The notes: a model not told the origin generated them from the sequence alone. A stretch of DNA of 64,000 nucleotides from Shimia abyssi (GCF_003014475.1 NZ_PYGJ01000004.1:62001-126000), one strand, 5' to 3'. Counted from the first letter of the stretch, positions 35,309 through 45,030 are shown. Numbers and translations are program-made.

Positions 35309-36628
35309 GTCCACCACATCGACGATGGCGTGTTCAAGGCTGTCCAAAGCGCCATCCAATTCTGCTTCGCTGGAGATAAAGGGCGGTGCCAGCATTACGT
35401 GATCCCCATGCCGACCATCCCGCGTGCCCGGCATCGGATAGCAGATCAACCCATTCGCAAAGGCGGCCTTTTTCAACCGCCCGGCAATGCCAAGCCCCGG
35501 ATCGAACGGTCTTTTGCTGTCGCGATCCGCGACAAATTCCATGCCCCAGAACAGGCCGCGTCCCCGGATATTGCCGACATGCGGATGCTGGGCAAATCGG
35601 CGCCTGAGCTGAGTTTCCAAATAAACCCCACGCGCGCGCACTTGCGCAACCAGATCATTCTCCAGAATTTCCCGCACGACAGCCAAACCCGCCGCCGCCG
35701 CCACAGGATGGCCAAGATAGGTGTGTCCGTGCTGAAAAAATCCGGTACCATCTGCGATCCGGCCATAAATTTCACCTGTGCACAACATTGCACCAATTGG
35801 CTGGTATCCGGCCCCCAACCCCTTGGCGATGCAAAGTATATCCGGCGCAACGCCCTCAGCATCGCAAGCAAACAAATGCCCAGTGCGCCCCATGCCGCAC
35901 ATCACCTCGTCCAAAATCAAAAGTACGCCGTAGGTGTCGCAGATTTCTCGGATACGTTGATAATACCCCTCAACCGGTGGCACGGCGCCCAACGTGGCCC
36001 CGACCACAGGCTCAGCAATAAACGCCATGACACTGTCCGCACCCAACCGCAGGATTTCATCCTCTAGTTCTTGCGCAGCGCGCTGGCCATAATCAAAAAG
36101 CGTTTCGTCCTCCGCCCGTTCCGCATATTCATAACAGGGTGCAATATGGCTTACTTCGGTCAACAGCGGTGAGAACTGCGCGCGCCGCCACGCATTTCCC
36201 CCCGCCGCTAATGCGCCTAACGTGTTGCCATGATAACTCTGCCGCCGGGCGATCAGGTGCCGCCGCTGTGGCTCGCCATTTTCAAGATGGTATTGACGCG
36301 CCAGTTTGATTGCGCTTTCGACCGCCTCCGAGCCGCCCGAAACAAAATAAACCCGGTCCAGATCGCCCGGTGCGTGCTTGATCAAAAGATCGGCTAGTTC
36401 TTCTGCGGGTTCGGACGTGAAAAACCCAGTATGCGCAAAGGCCAACTGGTCGACCTGTGTCTTGATCGCTTCGGTAACGCGCGTGTTGGAATGCCCCAAA
36501 CACGAAACCGCCGCCCCGCCAGAGCCGTCAAAATAGCGCTTGCCATCAGCATCAATCAGGAAACAACCATCCCCACCAACCGCGACGGGTTGCGTGGAAT
36601 GACAATGGCGTGGAAAGACGTGGCTCAT
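35297..36628 (-). CDS. Class III pyridoxal-phosphate aminotransferase
   Basis: A 443-aa PLP-dependent aminotransferase. YFVSGGSEAVESAIKLARQY binds the cofactor phosphate, LILDEVMCGMGRTGHLF holds the PLP-ring Asp (240), and Lys269 in CIAKGLGAGYQPIGAM forms the Schiff base. This class uses omega-amino acids, beta-amino acids or diamines with pyruvate or oxoglutarate as acceptor. It is last of a three-gene operon; its ATG overlaps the BKACE stop by 4 bp. A substrate is not deducible from the sequence alone. Confidence 0.9.
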   Translation of the reverse strand: MSHVFPRHCHSTQPVAVGGDGCFLIDADGKRYFDGSGGAAVSCLGHSNTRVTEAIKTQVDQLAFAHTGFFTSEPAEELADLLIKHAPGDLDRVYFVSGGSEAVESAIKLARQYHLENGEPQRRHLIARRQSYHGNTLGALAAGGNAWRRAQFSPLLTEVSHIAPCYEYAERAEDETLFDYGQRAAQELEDEILRLGADSVMAFIAEPVVGATLGAVPPVEGYYQRIREICDTYGVLLILDEVMCGMGRTGHLFACDAEGVAPDILCIAKGLGAGYQPIGAMLCTGEIYGRIADGTGFFQHGHTYLGHPVAAAAGLAVVREILENDLVAQVRARGVYLETQLRRRFAQHPHVGNIRGRGLFWGMEFVADRDSKRPFDPGLGIAGRLKKAAFANGLICYPMPGTRDGRHGDHVMLAPPFISSEAELDGALDSLEHAIVDVVDSAA

Positions 36629-37383
36629 CCTTTGTTCCTTTTCAATGTTGTCACCAGCGCCGCGACTGAAGCGGCGTTGTTTGCGTGTTGATACCCGGTT
36701 GCGCTCACAAGGCTATTCTCAAATCCAACCCGCAGATTGCCACCTCTTCCGGCACCATCCACAAGACAGGCATGCTCTTGCGGACCAAAAGCGCATAGCA
36801 TCCAATTTTTTGCGTTCGGCAACGCAACTAAAAACGGGTTCAAATCAGACGGCTTTGAAACCTGTCCCGCACTGTATCGCCCCAGAACAAACAAAACGCT
36901 GTCTTGCTTCGCAGGCACAGTTTCATCCGCCCACCATCGCTGCAACAGATCAATGTCGTCAGAGTCATAAAGGATATGCTGCACCTCACAGCCCATGTCA
37001 GCGCAGGTGGCATAGACCCGTGACGCCAGTTCTGGATCGCGTGCAATCTCACGTACCGAAACAGACGCCCAGTTTGGCGCGACCTCGTTTAAACAAGTCA
37101 ATTGTTGCGCGACCGAATAGATTCCCACGGCTTCGGTCGTGATCTGCAATCGCATATTTGGCACCGCTCGTGCGACTTCTGTCATTGCCTCTCGATACCG
37201 CCCAGAATCGAGTGAATGCGCCCCGTCATCATCGCGCACGTGAAGATGCAACGCGTCCGCCCCCGCCGCAAAACACGCCTTGGCCGTTTCTGCGATCTCG
37301 TCAGGTGTAACAGGTAAGGCCGGATGGTCCGCTTTGCTACGCCGCGCCCCGTTTGGGGCGACCATGATTAGCGGCTTACACAA
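36625..37383 (-). CDS. BKACE-family beta-keto acid cleavage enzyme
   Basis: A 252-aa member of the beta-keto acid cleavage enzyme family (formerly DUF849), which condenses a beta-keto acid with acetyl-CoA and releases acetoacetate and a CoA ester. The N-terminal IMVAPNGARRSKADHPALP and the zinc ligands ALHLHVRDDDG (His46, His48) are visible, as is LQITTEAVG in the barrel. The length is at the short end of the family. It overlaps the demethylase gene by 8 bp and the aminotransferase gene by 4 bp, giving tight coupling. The keto acid used is unknown. Confidence 0.85.
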   Translation of the reverse strand: MCKPLIMVAPNGARRSKADHPALPVTPDEIAETAKACFAAGADALHLHVRDDDGAHSLDSGRYREAMTEVARAVPNMRLQITTEAVGIYSVAQQLTCLNEVAPNWASVSVREIARDPELASRVYATCADMGCEVQHILYDSDDIDLLQRWWADETVPAKQDSVLFVLGRYSAGQVSKPSDLNPFLVALPNAKNWMLCAFGPQEHACLVDGAGRGGNLRVGFENSLVSATGYQHANNAASVAALVTTLKRNKG

Positions 37384-39787
37384 GGCTCATCGCTCCCGTT
37401 TTCATACGGCTTCCATCCGGATCAAACAGCGGACCAACCACGACGGTAGCATCATAAAAAACCCGCGCAATATCGACCTGCACCCGCGCTCCGTGCGCGA
37501 CTGTTCCATGATGATGCGCCAGCGCCACCGGTTTTCCGACACGATAGCCGAATGCGCAGGACGTTGTTTGACCGATGATTTTGCCATCCAGATAGATAGG
37601 CTCATGCCCCAAAGGCACAGCCGCTTCGTCGTCCAGTACCAGCGAAATCACTTGTGATTTCGCACCCTCCTCGCGCCGCTCGGCCAAAGCTTCGGCTCCA
37701 ATAAAGCCACCTTTCTTCCGCGTTGCAAAATCAAGACCAACTTCAATGGGTGAGACGTCACTGTCCAGCTCATGCCCCATAGCGCAGAACCCTTTTTCAA
37801 TCCGCATGGAGCTTTGTGCAAACATCCCCGCGGGCACAGCCCCTGCCGCCGTCAGCGCGGCGTAAATCGCTGCGGCATTCTCGGACTTCATGGTAATTTC
37901 CCACCCGGCCTCGCCAACATAAGACATCCGTGCCGCGCGCACGTGTTTGCCCGCAATATGTGCAGGACCAACCTTGAAATACCCCAGTTCGTTCAATTCC
38001 GGCGCGCCGCAATCCGCAACAATCCGCGCGGCCTCTGGTCCCATCAGACCAAGTACCGCGTAATCCTCTGTGCTATCCGTGAGATTTACATCAAACCCGT
38101 CTGCGTGGCTTTGGAACCATGCCAGATCGCGCTTGATCGCAGCGGTTCCGACAAAAAGGCGATAGTGATCCTGTGCAATGCGTTGAGCGGTAATGTCACT
38201 CTCGAACGTGCCCCGTGCGTTCAAGACCGCTGAGTAAATCACCGAGCCGGGCGCACGCGCCATGTGACCCGCGCAGGTATGCAACAGGAAAGCCTCGGCA
38301 TCTGGTCCATTCACTTCGATCTTGCCAAAAGATGACGCATCAAAAATTGCTGCGGCCTCATGCGCTGCCTTGACTTCGCGCGCGACATTCTCGAACCAGT
38401 CGGGCCTTTCAAACGTCATTTTCGGCTCAGCGGTTTTGCCAAAATAGAGAGGTCGCTCCCATCCGTAAAACTGGCCCATGTGTGCACCTGCGGTCCGGTA
38501 TTCGCAATCGAGTGGCAAAACGCGCAAGTTACGGGCAGTTTTGAGCTGTTTTCCGGGATACGCAATGTCGTAATGCGTCCCCAATATTTCGGGTGCACGT
38601 GCCATAAGGTGGTCGAGCGAATTGAACACAGGCGCGAACCGCTTGGCGTCTGCTTCACCCAAATCATATGCTGTGTGACCGTGCACAATGGCATGGGCCA
38701 AATTCATACCTGCACCGCCGCCCGACGCCAACCCAACCGAATTCATGCCACACCCAAGGAACAGCCCCTTGGTCTCGGCGGTCTCGCCCAACATGAACGT
38801 GCCATCCGGCGTGAAACTCTCCGGGCCGTTCAACAGCATCTTAACCTCTGCCGTCTCCAGCGCGGGCAAACGATGTAATGCCAGCTCCATCATTGGTTCA
38901 AAGTGGTCCCAATCCTCGCCCAACAGGCCAAATTCAAACCCTTTGTCCAGCACACCCGGCTTGATCGGCTTGCCCATCGGCTCGAAACACCCCACCAGCA
39001 AGCCGCCGGAATCATCGCGAATATAAAGATGGCTGTCATGATCGCTCAGTGTTGGCGTATTGCCAACTATGCCATCAATCGGTTTGGTCAACAGATAGAA
39101 ATGTTCACACGCCAGCGCGGGCACTTCGGCCCCGGCCATCGCCCCTGCCTCTCGCGACCACAAACCGGTGCACAAGGCTATGGCATCGCACATGACCGTA
39201 CCTTGGGTGGTTTCAACGCCCGTTATTCGACCGTTTTCTGACAAAATCCCGGTAACACCTGTTCGCTCAAAAATCTTCGCGCCCAGCCCTTTGGCCCCTT
39301 TAACAAGCGCAGCACAAACATCCGAAGGTGACACACGCCCATCGTCTGGCGACCAGACCGCCCCCAAAACGTCATTGGCATTCATCAACGGCCAACGTTC
39401 CTTGGCCTCCCCTGCCGAAATCGACGCCACCTCGATACCATAAGCATGCGCCAACGCCTCCTGGCGCTTCACATGGGTCAACCGATCTGGAGTTGTTGCA
39501 ATCGATAGGCTGCCTTTCTGGATCCATCCAACCGATTGCCCGGTCTCGGCTTCTAGCTGAGCATAAAGGTCAACCGAATACTGGATCATCCGCGTCAGGT
39601 TACGCGAGTGACGCAATGCGCGCACCTGCGCGGCTGAATGCCAGGTTGTTCCCGACGTTAGCGCATTTCGCTCCAGCAAAATGGCGTCGCTCACTCCCAT
39701 TTTTGCCAAATGATAGAGCGTCGAACATCCCATGATACCGCCGCCGATGACGACAACAGATGCGTGAGAGGGCAGAGTGTTAGGCAT
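37376..39787 (-). CDS. FAD-dependent demethylase with GcvT-type C-terminus (dimethylglycine dehydrogenase-like)
   Basis: An 803-aa flavoprotein. The N-terminal VVVIGGGIMGCSTLYHLAKM binds FAD; TSGTTWHSAAQVRALRHS contains the His used for covalent flavin in dimethylglycine/sarcosine dehydrogenases. The C-terminal half, from about residue 430, has the folate-binding GcvT-type domains with YRLFVGTAAIKRDLAWFQSH and RMSYVGEAGWEI. Such enzymes oxidise N-methyl groups and pass formaldehyde-level carbon to tetrahydrofolate. It is the first gene in the operon with BKACE and aminotransferase, and divergent from an RpiR regulator. Confidence 0.88.
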   Translation of the reverse strand: MPNTLPSHASVVVIGGGIMGCSTLYHLAKMGVSDAILLERNALTSGTTWHSAAQVRALRHSRNLTRMIQYSVDLYAQLEAETGQSVGWIQKGSLSIATTPDRLTHVKRQEALAHAYGIEVASISAGEAKERWPLMNANDVLGAVWSPDDGRVSPSDVCAALVKGAKGLGAKIFERTGVTGILSENGRITGVETTQGTVMCDAIALCTGLWSREAGAMAGAEVPALACEHFYLLTKPIDGIVGNTPTLSDHDSHLYIRDDSGGLLVGCFEPMGKPIKPGVLDKGFEFGLLGEDWDHFEPMMELALHRLPALETAEVKMLLNGPESFTPDGTFMLGETAETKGLFLGCGMNSVGLASGGGAGMNLAHAIVHGHTAYDLGEADAKRFAPVFNSLDHLMARAPEILGTHYDIAYPGKQLKTARNLRVLPLDCEYRTAGAHMGQFYGWERPLYFGKTAEPKMTFERPDWFENVAREVKAAHEAAAIFDASSFGKIEVNGPDAEAFLLHTCAGHMARAPGSVIYSAVLNARGTFESDITAQRIAQDHYRLFVGTAAIKRDLAWFQSHADGFDVNLTDSTEDYAVLGLMGPEAARIVADCGAPELNELGYFKVGPAHIAGKHVRAARMSYVGEAGWEITMKSENAAAIYAALTAAGAVPAGMFAQSSMRIEKGFCAMGHELDSDVSPIEVGLDFATRKKGGFIGAEALAERREEGAKSQVISLVLDDEAAVPLGHEPIYLDGKIIGQTTSCAFGYRVGKPVALAHHHGTVAHGARVQVDIARVFYDATVVVGPLFDPDGSRMKTGAMSLV

Positions 39788-39877
39788 GGCTTTTTCCTGA
39801 GTGGGCCTTGATGACCAGGGCCGCTGACTGAGTTTTAGATCATGTCGGAATTACAAAATCAGTCAACGGTACGGAAA

Positions 39878-39901
39878 AATAACGTATGTTATTTAGATAA
39901 C
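39878..39901. promoter_or_regulatory. Overlapping palindromes in the divergent promoter region
   Basis: AATAACGTATGTTATT (39878-39893) has 6-bp arms around a 4-bp centre, and GTTATTTAGATAAC (39888-39901) has 5-bp arms around TTAG. Both sit between the demethylase gene and the preferred RpiR start (39926). RpiR-type proteins often bind such AT-rich palindromes; operator function is inference. Confidence 0.4.
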
Positions 39902-39925
39902 ACGCCGGAAACAGGACGATTCGCC

Positions 39926-40813
39926 ATGGACCCCACGTTGAAAACCAAAACGATTTCAACGCTCAAGACCATCTTGCCGGACTTGTCACCTCGTTTGAGG
40001 ACAGTTGCCAAGTACATCGTCGACCACCCGTCAGACTTTGGGCTGGACCCAATCCGCGAGACAGCCCGCAAGTGCGGGGTCAGCACTTATACCCTTGTGC
40101 GCATGGCAGAGCGCATCGGTTTCGAAAGCTACGATGAGATGCGCGAACCCTTTCGCCACGCCTTGGTTTCGGCCACAGCGTTGGTCGAACAGCCCGAATG
40201 GATCGAGAACCTTCAGCAAAAGGGCGATATGGGCAATGTGCTGGCCGAAGCCGGTATGAACACCATGGCCATCGTGCAGCGATCGTTGGAACGACAGACA
40301 CCCGAACAGATGGAGCGTGTCGCCGAAATGTTACTGGGAGCGAATACGGTATTCTTGACCGCAGTGCGCGCCAGCTATGCGATGGCCTATTACTTTCATT
40401 ACGTAGGGCGTATGGCCTTGCCATCGTTGCAGTTAATTCCTCGCCACATGAATAGCGCAATCGATGAGCTAAATTATGCAAGCGAGCACGACGTCATGAT
40501 CGCCATCAGCTTTACGCCCTATTCCCGAGAGACTATCGAGGCCTGCAAGTTCGCGCTTGAGAAAGGTGTGAAACTGATCATGATTTCTGACAGCGATGTG
40601 ATTTCTCCGGATTTTACTGCCGACGAAACGCTGATTGCCTCGGTAATTTCGTCACATCATTTTGGCTGTTACGCAGGGGCAATGTCGGTGATCGAAAATT
40701 TGCTGGCATTGCTCGTCAAGCTGGGCGGAACGGAGGCAAAGGATCGAATCACGTCTTACGAGAACCTTCGAAAGGACAACAACGCTTACTGGATCGCTCA
40801 AAAAAAACATTAG
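39926..40813 (+). CDS. MurR/RpiR family transcriptional regulator
   Basis: A 295-aa regulator: N-terminal helix-turn-helix with LRTVAKYIVDHPSDFGLDPI and ETARKCGVSTYTLVRMAERI, followed by a SIS domain (ANTVFLTAVRASYAMAYYF, VMIAISFTPYSRETIEACKF and VKLIMISDSD). The SIS domain usually senses a phosphosugar or another small ligand. The start at 39926 has AGGA about 10 bp upstream; an earlier ATG at 39842 would include the palindromes in the coding region and lacks a ribosome site. It is divergent from the demethylase operon and 91 bp before the TAXI transporter gene, so it may control either. Confidence 0.85.
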   Translation: MDPTLKTKTISTLKTILPDLSPRLRTVAKYIVDHPSDFGLDPIRETARKCGVSTYTLVRMAERIGFESYDEMREPFRHALVSATALVEQPEWIENLQQKGDMGNVLAEAGMNTMAIVQRSLERQTPEQMERVAEMLLGANTVFLTAVRASYAMAYYFHYVGRMALPSLQLIPRHMNSAIDELNYASEHDVMIAISFTPYSRETIEACKFALEKGVKLIMISDSDVISPDFTADETLIASVISSHHFGCYAGAMSVIENLLALLVKLGGTEAKDRITSYENLRKDNNAYWIAQKKH

Positions 40814-40904
40814 TTTTAAGGTGACAGGAGAAAAAACTTTCGCAACCTTACTACACGGAATAAAGAGCGCGCTCGGCGTCGACGATTCTATTTGGGAGAA
40901 TAAA

Positions 40905-41876
40905 ATGAACATGAAAACAACAATCTATGGCTTTACAGCTGCGGTTACGATGGGGCTTTCGGGCGCCGCGATGGCGGCTGATCAGCAATTTGTAACCATC
41001 GGCACCGGTGGTGTAACCGGTGTGTATTACCCAACAGGCGGCGCGATCTGCCGTCTGGTGAACAAAGGTCGCAAAGAGCACGGCATTCGCTGTTCGGTCG
41101 AATCCACAGGTGGTTCGGTCTACAACACACGCACCATTCGTCAGGGCGAACTGGACTTTGGCGTGGTCCAATCTGATGTGCAATCTGCAGCCGTTTCCGG
41201 GTCAGGCAAGTTTGCCGATGACGGGGCATTTCCCGAATTGCGCGCACTCTTCTCGGTCCACCCCGAGCCGATGCACCTGATGGCACGCGCCGACAGCGGC
41301 ATCGCGTCCACCGCAGACCTCAAGGGCAAGCGCGTGAACATCGCGAACCCCGGCTCGGGCACACGCGTATTGGCGGAAACTCTGATGCAGTATGAAGGCC
41401 TGACAGCGGATGATTTCGCGCTTGCGGCAGAGCTTAAATCCTCAGAACAATCCGCCGCACTTTGCGATGGCAAGATTGACGCCACCATCTGGGCCGCAGG
41501 CCTGCCGAACGGCTCCAGCCAAGAGGCGACATCGTCCTGCGACGTCAAACTGATCCCACTGGCCGGTGCTGGTATCGACAAACTGCTCTCGGACAACAGC
41601 GCTTATGCAGCCGCCACCATCCCCGGTGGCATGTATCCGGGCAACGCTGACGACATCCCTTCATGGGGTCCCAAAGCAACCTTTGTGACTTCGGCAGACG
41701 TATCTGACGAAGTTGTCTACGCGGTTGTGTCGGCTGTGTTCGAGAACTTTGATGACTTCAAGAAGCTGCACCCAGCTTTTGGTCGTCTGGTCGAAAGCGA
41801 AATGATTGTTGACGGTCTGACCGCAGAACTGCACCCCGGCGCCCTGAAGTATTATCAGGAACGCGGCTGGAAATAA
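40905..41876 (+). CDS. TAXI-family TRAP transporter solute-binding protein
   Basis: A 323-aa periplasmic binding protein of the TAXI type with signal peptide MNMKTTIYGFTAAVTMGLSG. Typical features are FVTIGTGGVTGVYYPTGGAI near the N-terminus, RQGELDFGVVQSDVQ, LKGKRVNIANPGSGTRVLAE and KYYQERGW at the end. The ATG at 40905 is chosen over an upstream in-frame ATG because it fits the signal peptide and GGGAG is just upstream. A strong hairpin separates it from the permease gene. Confidence 0.92.
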   Translation: MNMKTTIYGFTAAVTMGLSGAAMAADQQFVTIGTGGVTGVYYPTGGAICRLVNKGRKEHGIRCSVESTGGSVYNTRTIRQGELDFGVVQSDVQSAAVSGSGKFADDGAFPELRALFSVHPEPMHLMARADSGIASTADLKGKRVNIANPGSGTRVLAETLMQYEGLTADDFALAAELKSSEQSAALCDGKIDATIWAAGLPNGSSQEATSSCDVKLIPLAGAGIDKLLSDNSAYAAATIPGGMYPGNADDIPSWGPKATFVTSADVSDEVVYAVVSAVFENFDDFKKLHPAFGRLVESEMIVDGLTAELHPGALKYYQERGWK

Positions 41877-41900
41877 TCGCATGTGCGATTGAAATGATGT

Positions 41901-41930
41901 CCCCCCGGCGTTGCAAGCAGCGCCGGGGGG
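41901..41930 (+). terminator. Strong GC hairpin between TAXI binding protein and permease
   Basis: CCCCCCGGCG and CGCCGGGGGG form a perfect 10-bp stem around a 10-nt loop in the 89-bp gap. A short T-rich tract (CGCTTGTTTA) follows. It is likely a partial terminator or RNA-stabilising element that raises the level of the binding protein over the permease. Confidence 0.65.
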
Positions 41931-41965
41931 CGCTTGTTTAAAAACAATAAGATTACGGGGACACC

Positions 41966-44566
41966 ATGGCACAAGTTCAGGAAAATGACGCGCCAGACAG
42001 CAGCTTGGAAGATTTTGTAGCTGACAGCGACACGGGCGGACGCCAGCCCAAAGACGCTTTTGGCCGTGCCGCTCTTTGGTATATTCCGCTGGTCTGGTCG
42101 CTCTATCAGCTCTGGATCGCCTCTCCCCTGCCCTTTATCCTTCGGGTTGGTGTGTGGAACGACACCCAAACCCGCGCCATTCACCTCGGTTTCGCCGTCC
42201 TGCTCGCTTTCATCGCTTTCCCTGGGCTGAAGGGCAGCCCGCGCCACAAAATTCCAATTGGCACTTGGGCGCTGGCGATTGTCGGTGCGTTGGCATCATC
42301 CTATCTGTTCTATGCCTATGACGGCGTCGCAAATCGCTCAGGCGCGCCCAACACGACCGACGTTGTGGTGGCACTGGTCGGTATAATCCTCCTCATGGAG
42401 GCCGCGCGCCGCTCGCTTGGTTTCCCGCTTATGGGCGTTGCCCTGTTCTTCCTCGCCTATGTATTCTTTGGCTCATGGTCCGGTCTGCCCGAAGTCGTGC
42501 AGTGGAAAGGCGCGTCGCTGAACAAGGCGATGAGCCATATGTGGCTGACCACAGAGGGTGTGTTCGGTGTCGCCCTTGGCGTCTCGTCCGGCTTTGTATT
42601 CCTATTTGTTTTGTTCGGCGCGTTGCTCAATCAGGCGGGCGCAGGGAACTACTTCCTGAAACTTGCATTTGCTGCCCTCGGTCATTTGCGTGGCGGCCCA
42701 GCCAAAGCGGCCGTAATTGCCTCAGCTGCGACCGGCCTGATATCCGGCTCCTCGATTGCCAATGTGGTTACCACCGGTACTTTTACTATTCCATTGATGA
42801 AGCGGGTAGGATTCCCGGCGACCAAAGCAGGCGCGGTTGAGGTTTCCTCGTCAATCAACGGTGTTCTCACGCCACCGGTCATGGGGGCCGTGGCCTTTCT
42901 CATGACCGAATATGTTGGCATTTCTTACGTTGAGGTTGTGAAAACCGCGATCGTTCCCGCTGCGATTTCTTATGTCGCCTTGGTCTATATCGTGCACCTC
43001 GAAGCGCTTAAGATGAACATGCCCGGCACCAGCCGCATGCACCCGGTCAAGTTCATGCTTGGCGCGATCTTCATCATCGCAATCTCGATTGTGATCGCCG
43101 GAGGAACGCTGTTCCTCTGTGGCTTTATTGTAGACACATTGCAATCGGCTGTTGGTGGGGCGTCTACCTGGATTATCGTGTTGGTCATGGCGATTGCCTA
43201 TATCGCCGCCGTGCGATTTGCCGCCAAAGGCCCAGACCTTGAAATGAGCCTCGAGAGCATGGAGCACCTGCCTCCGACGCGTGAGATTTTCAAGACTGGC
43301 ATTCACTATCTGATGCCGATCCTGCTGTTGATGTACCTGCTGATGATTGAACGCAAATCGCCAGGTCTCTCGGCATTCTGGTCGACCATGGCTATGCTGG
43401 TGATCCTTGCCACACAAAATCCACTGAAGGCGTTTTTTCGCGGTCAGTCCGACGTAATGGAACAGCTCAAAGCCGGTTTTGCCGACATTGCCGAAGGCCT
43501 GATTGTCGGCGCGCGCAACATGATTGGCCTTGCGGCTGCAATGGGTGTAGCTGGGATCATCGTGGGCGCGGTTACGCTGACCGGCATTGGTCAGGTGATG
43601 GCTGAGTTTGTCGAGTTCCTCTCAGGCGGCAATCTCTTGGCAATGCTGTTCTTTGTCGCTCTGATCTCGATCATCCTTGGTATGGGTTTGCCGACCACGG
43701 CCAACTATATCGTTGTCAGCTCGCTGATGGCAGGTGTGGTCGTTGAATTGGGGGCGCAGAACGGCCTGATCGTGCCGCTCGTAGCAGTACACATGTTTGT
43801 TTTCTACTTCGGGATCATGGCGGACGTAACGCCACCCGTTGGCCTCGCCAGTTTCGCCGCCGCCGCGATCTCCAAAGGCGACCCACTGCGAACGGGTTTT
43901 CAGGCGTTCTTCTACTCGATCCGGACCGCGCTTTTGCCGTTCCTGTTCATCTTCAACACAGACCTGCTGTTGATCGATGTCGGCCCCTACCGTGCGGTCT
44001 TTATCTTCATCGTCGCACTGATTGCCATGCTGCTCTTTGCGGCCGGAACGATGAACTATTTTATGGTCAAGTCGAAGATATGGGAGAGCATCATCCTGCT
44101 CCTTGTTGCGTTCACCTTGTTCCAGCCCGGTTTCTTCCTTGATCGCTTGCAGCCAGAGTTTGAAACGGTTGCCGGGGCCGAGATTTTTGATCGCGCCCAG
44201 GCTGCGCCAGACAATGCATCCTTGCGTGTCCGACTGGTCGGAGAGAACCTCAATGGCGACATGGTTGACGCTCGGTACTTGCTACCGCTAGGCGAGAGTG
44301 GCGCGGATGGCACTGGACGCCTTTTTGATGGTGCAGGCATCGAATTCCGCGAGGAAGACGGCAAACTATTTGTCGACAACCTCAACTTCGGCGGCCCGTC
44401 GGAACAGCTTGGAATCGATTTCGACTGGGAACTGGTCGAACTGGAAATCCCTGCAGACCGGATGCCCAAAGAAATCTTCTACATTCCGGCTCTCCTGCTC
44501 TTGGGATTTGTCTATCTGCTGCAAATGGGCCGCAAGCGCAAACAAACAGAAGGAGCGCCCGCATGA
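41966..44566 (+). CDS. TRAP transporter fused permease (DctQM, TAXI type) with C-terminal DUF3394-like domain
   Basis: An 866-aa fused 4TM/12TM permease. After a hydrophilic start the first part has DctQ-like helices, then the large subunit with GLISGSSIANVVTTGTFTIP, VSSSINGVLTPPVMGAVAFL and ADVTPPVGLASFAAAAISKG. The last 190 residues (from about 680) form a soluble or partly membrane domain like DUF3394, with a final helix IFYIPALLLLGFVYLLQMG. It is followed by an overlapping UspA gene. It works with the upstream binding protein. Confidence 0.92.
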   Translation: MAQVQENDAPDSSLEDFVADSDTGGRQPKDAFGRAALWYIPLVWSLYQLWIASPLPFILRVGVWNDTQTRAIHLGFAVLLAFIAFPGLKGSPRHKIPIGTWALAIVGALASSYLFYAYDGVANRSGAPNTTDVVVALVGIILLMEAARRSLGFPLMGVALFFLAYVFFGSWSGLPEVVQWKGASLNKAMSHMWLTTEGVFGVALGVSSGFVFLFVLFGALLNQAGAGNYFLKLAFAALGHLRGGPAKAAVIASAATGLISGSSIANVVTTGTFTIPLMKRVGFPATKAGAVEVSSSINGVLTPPVMGAVAFLMTEYVGISYVEVVKTAIVPAAISYVALVYIVHLEALKMNMPGTSRMHPVKFMLGAIFIIAISIVIAGGTLFLCGFIVDTLQSAVGGASTWIIVLVMAIAYIAAVRFAAKGPDLEMSLESMEHLPPTREIFKTGIHYLMPILLLMYLLMIERKSPGLSAFWSTMAMLVILATQNPLKAFFRGQSDVMEQLKAGFADIAEGLIVGARNMIGLAAAMGVAGIIVGAVTLTGIGQVMAEFVEFLSGGNLLAMLFFVALISIILGMGLPTTANYIVVSSLMAGVVVELGAQNGLIVPLVAVHMFVFYFGIMADVTPPVGLASFAAAAISKGDPLRTGFQAFFYSIRTALLPFLFIFNTDLLLIDVGPYRAVFIFIVALIAMLLFAAGTMNYFMVKSKIWESIILLLVAFTLFQPGFFLDRLQPEFETVAGAEIFDRAQAAPDNASLRVRLVGENLNGDMVDARYLLPLGESGADGTGRLFDGAGIEFREEDGKLFVDNLNFGGPSEQLGIDFDWELVELEIPADRMPKEIFYIPALLLLGFVYLLQMGRKRKQTEGAPA

Positions 44567-44988
44567 CTGACCACGTCCTCTGTGCAGTCGACCTTACGCA
44601 TCTCAAAACCGAAAAAAACTTACTCTTACGAGCCGCAGAACTGGCCACATTTTATAATGCATCGCTTAGCGTGGTCACGGTTGTCCCAGACTATGGGATG
44701 ACCATTGTCGGTTCGTATTTCAAGGAAGGGACGATGAGCTCCGCCGTGGAGGCGGCCAACACACAGCTCCATGATTTTGTCTCGCAAACCTTGCCAGATC
44801 ATGGACCAGTACAACATATTGTAGAAGTCGGAACGGCTTACGAGAAAATCCTCGACGCTATCGAGCGTTCCAAAGCCGACCTCGTCGTACTGGGAGCGCA
44901 CAAACCAAATATTATGGATAAGCTGCAAGGCCCAAACTCTGCTCGAGTCGCGCGTCATGCGCATTGTTCAGTATTGGTTGTCCGCTGA
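44563..44988 (+). CDS. Universal stress protein family (UspA)
   Basis: A 141-aa UspA-like protein with an N-terminal CAVDLTHLKTEKNLLLRAAE block and the C-terminal ATP-type motif LVVLGAHKP..GPNSARVARHAHCSVLVVR. It overlaps the permease stop by 4 bp (ATGA). UspA genes fused or adjacent to TAXI TRAP permeases are known (e.g. TeaD controls TeaABC ectoine transport), so a regulatory role on the transporter is plausible. Confidence 0.85.
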   Translation: MTDHVLCAVDLTHLKTEKNLLLRAAELATFYNASLSVVTVVPDYGMTIVGSYFKEGTMSSAVEAANTQLHDFVSQTLPDHGPVQHIVEVGTAYEKILDAIERSKADLVVLGAHKPNIMDKLQGPNSARVARHAHCSVLVVR

Positions 44989-45030
44989 CAAATTTGGAAA
45001 ACAAGGTTCGCTTGCAAGCAAACAAACACT

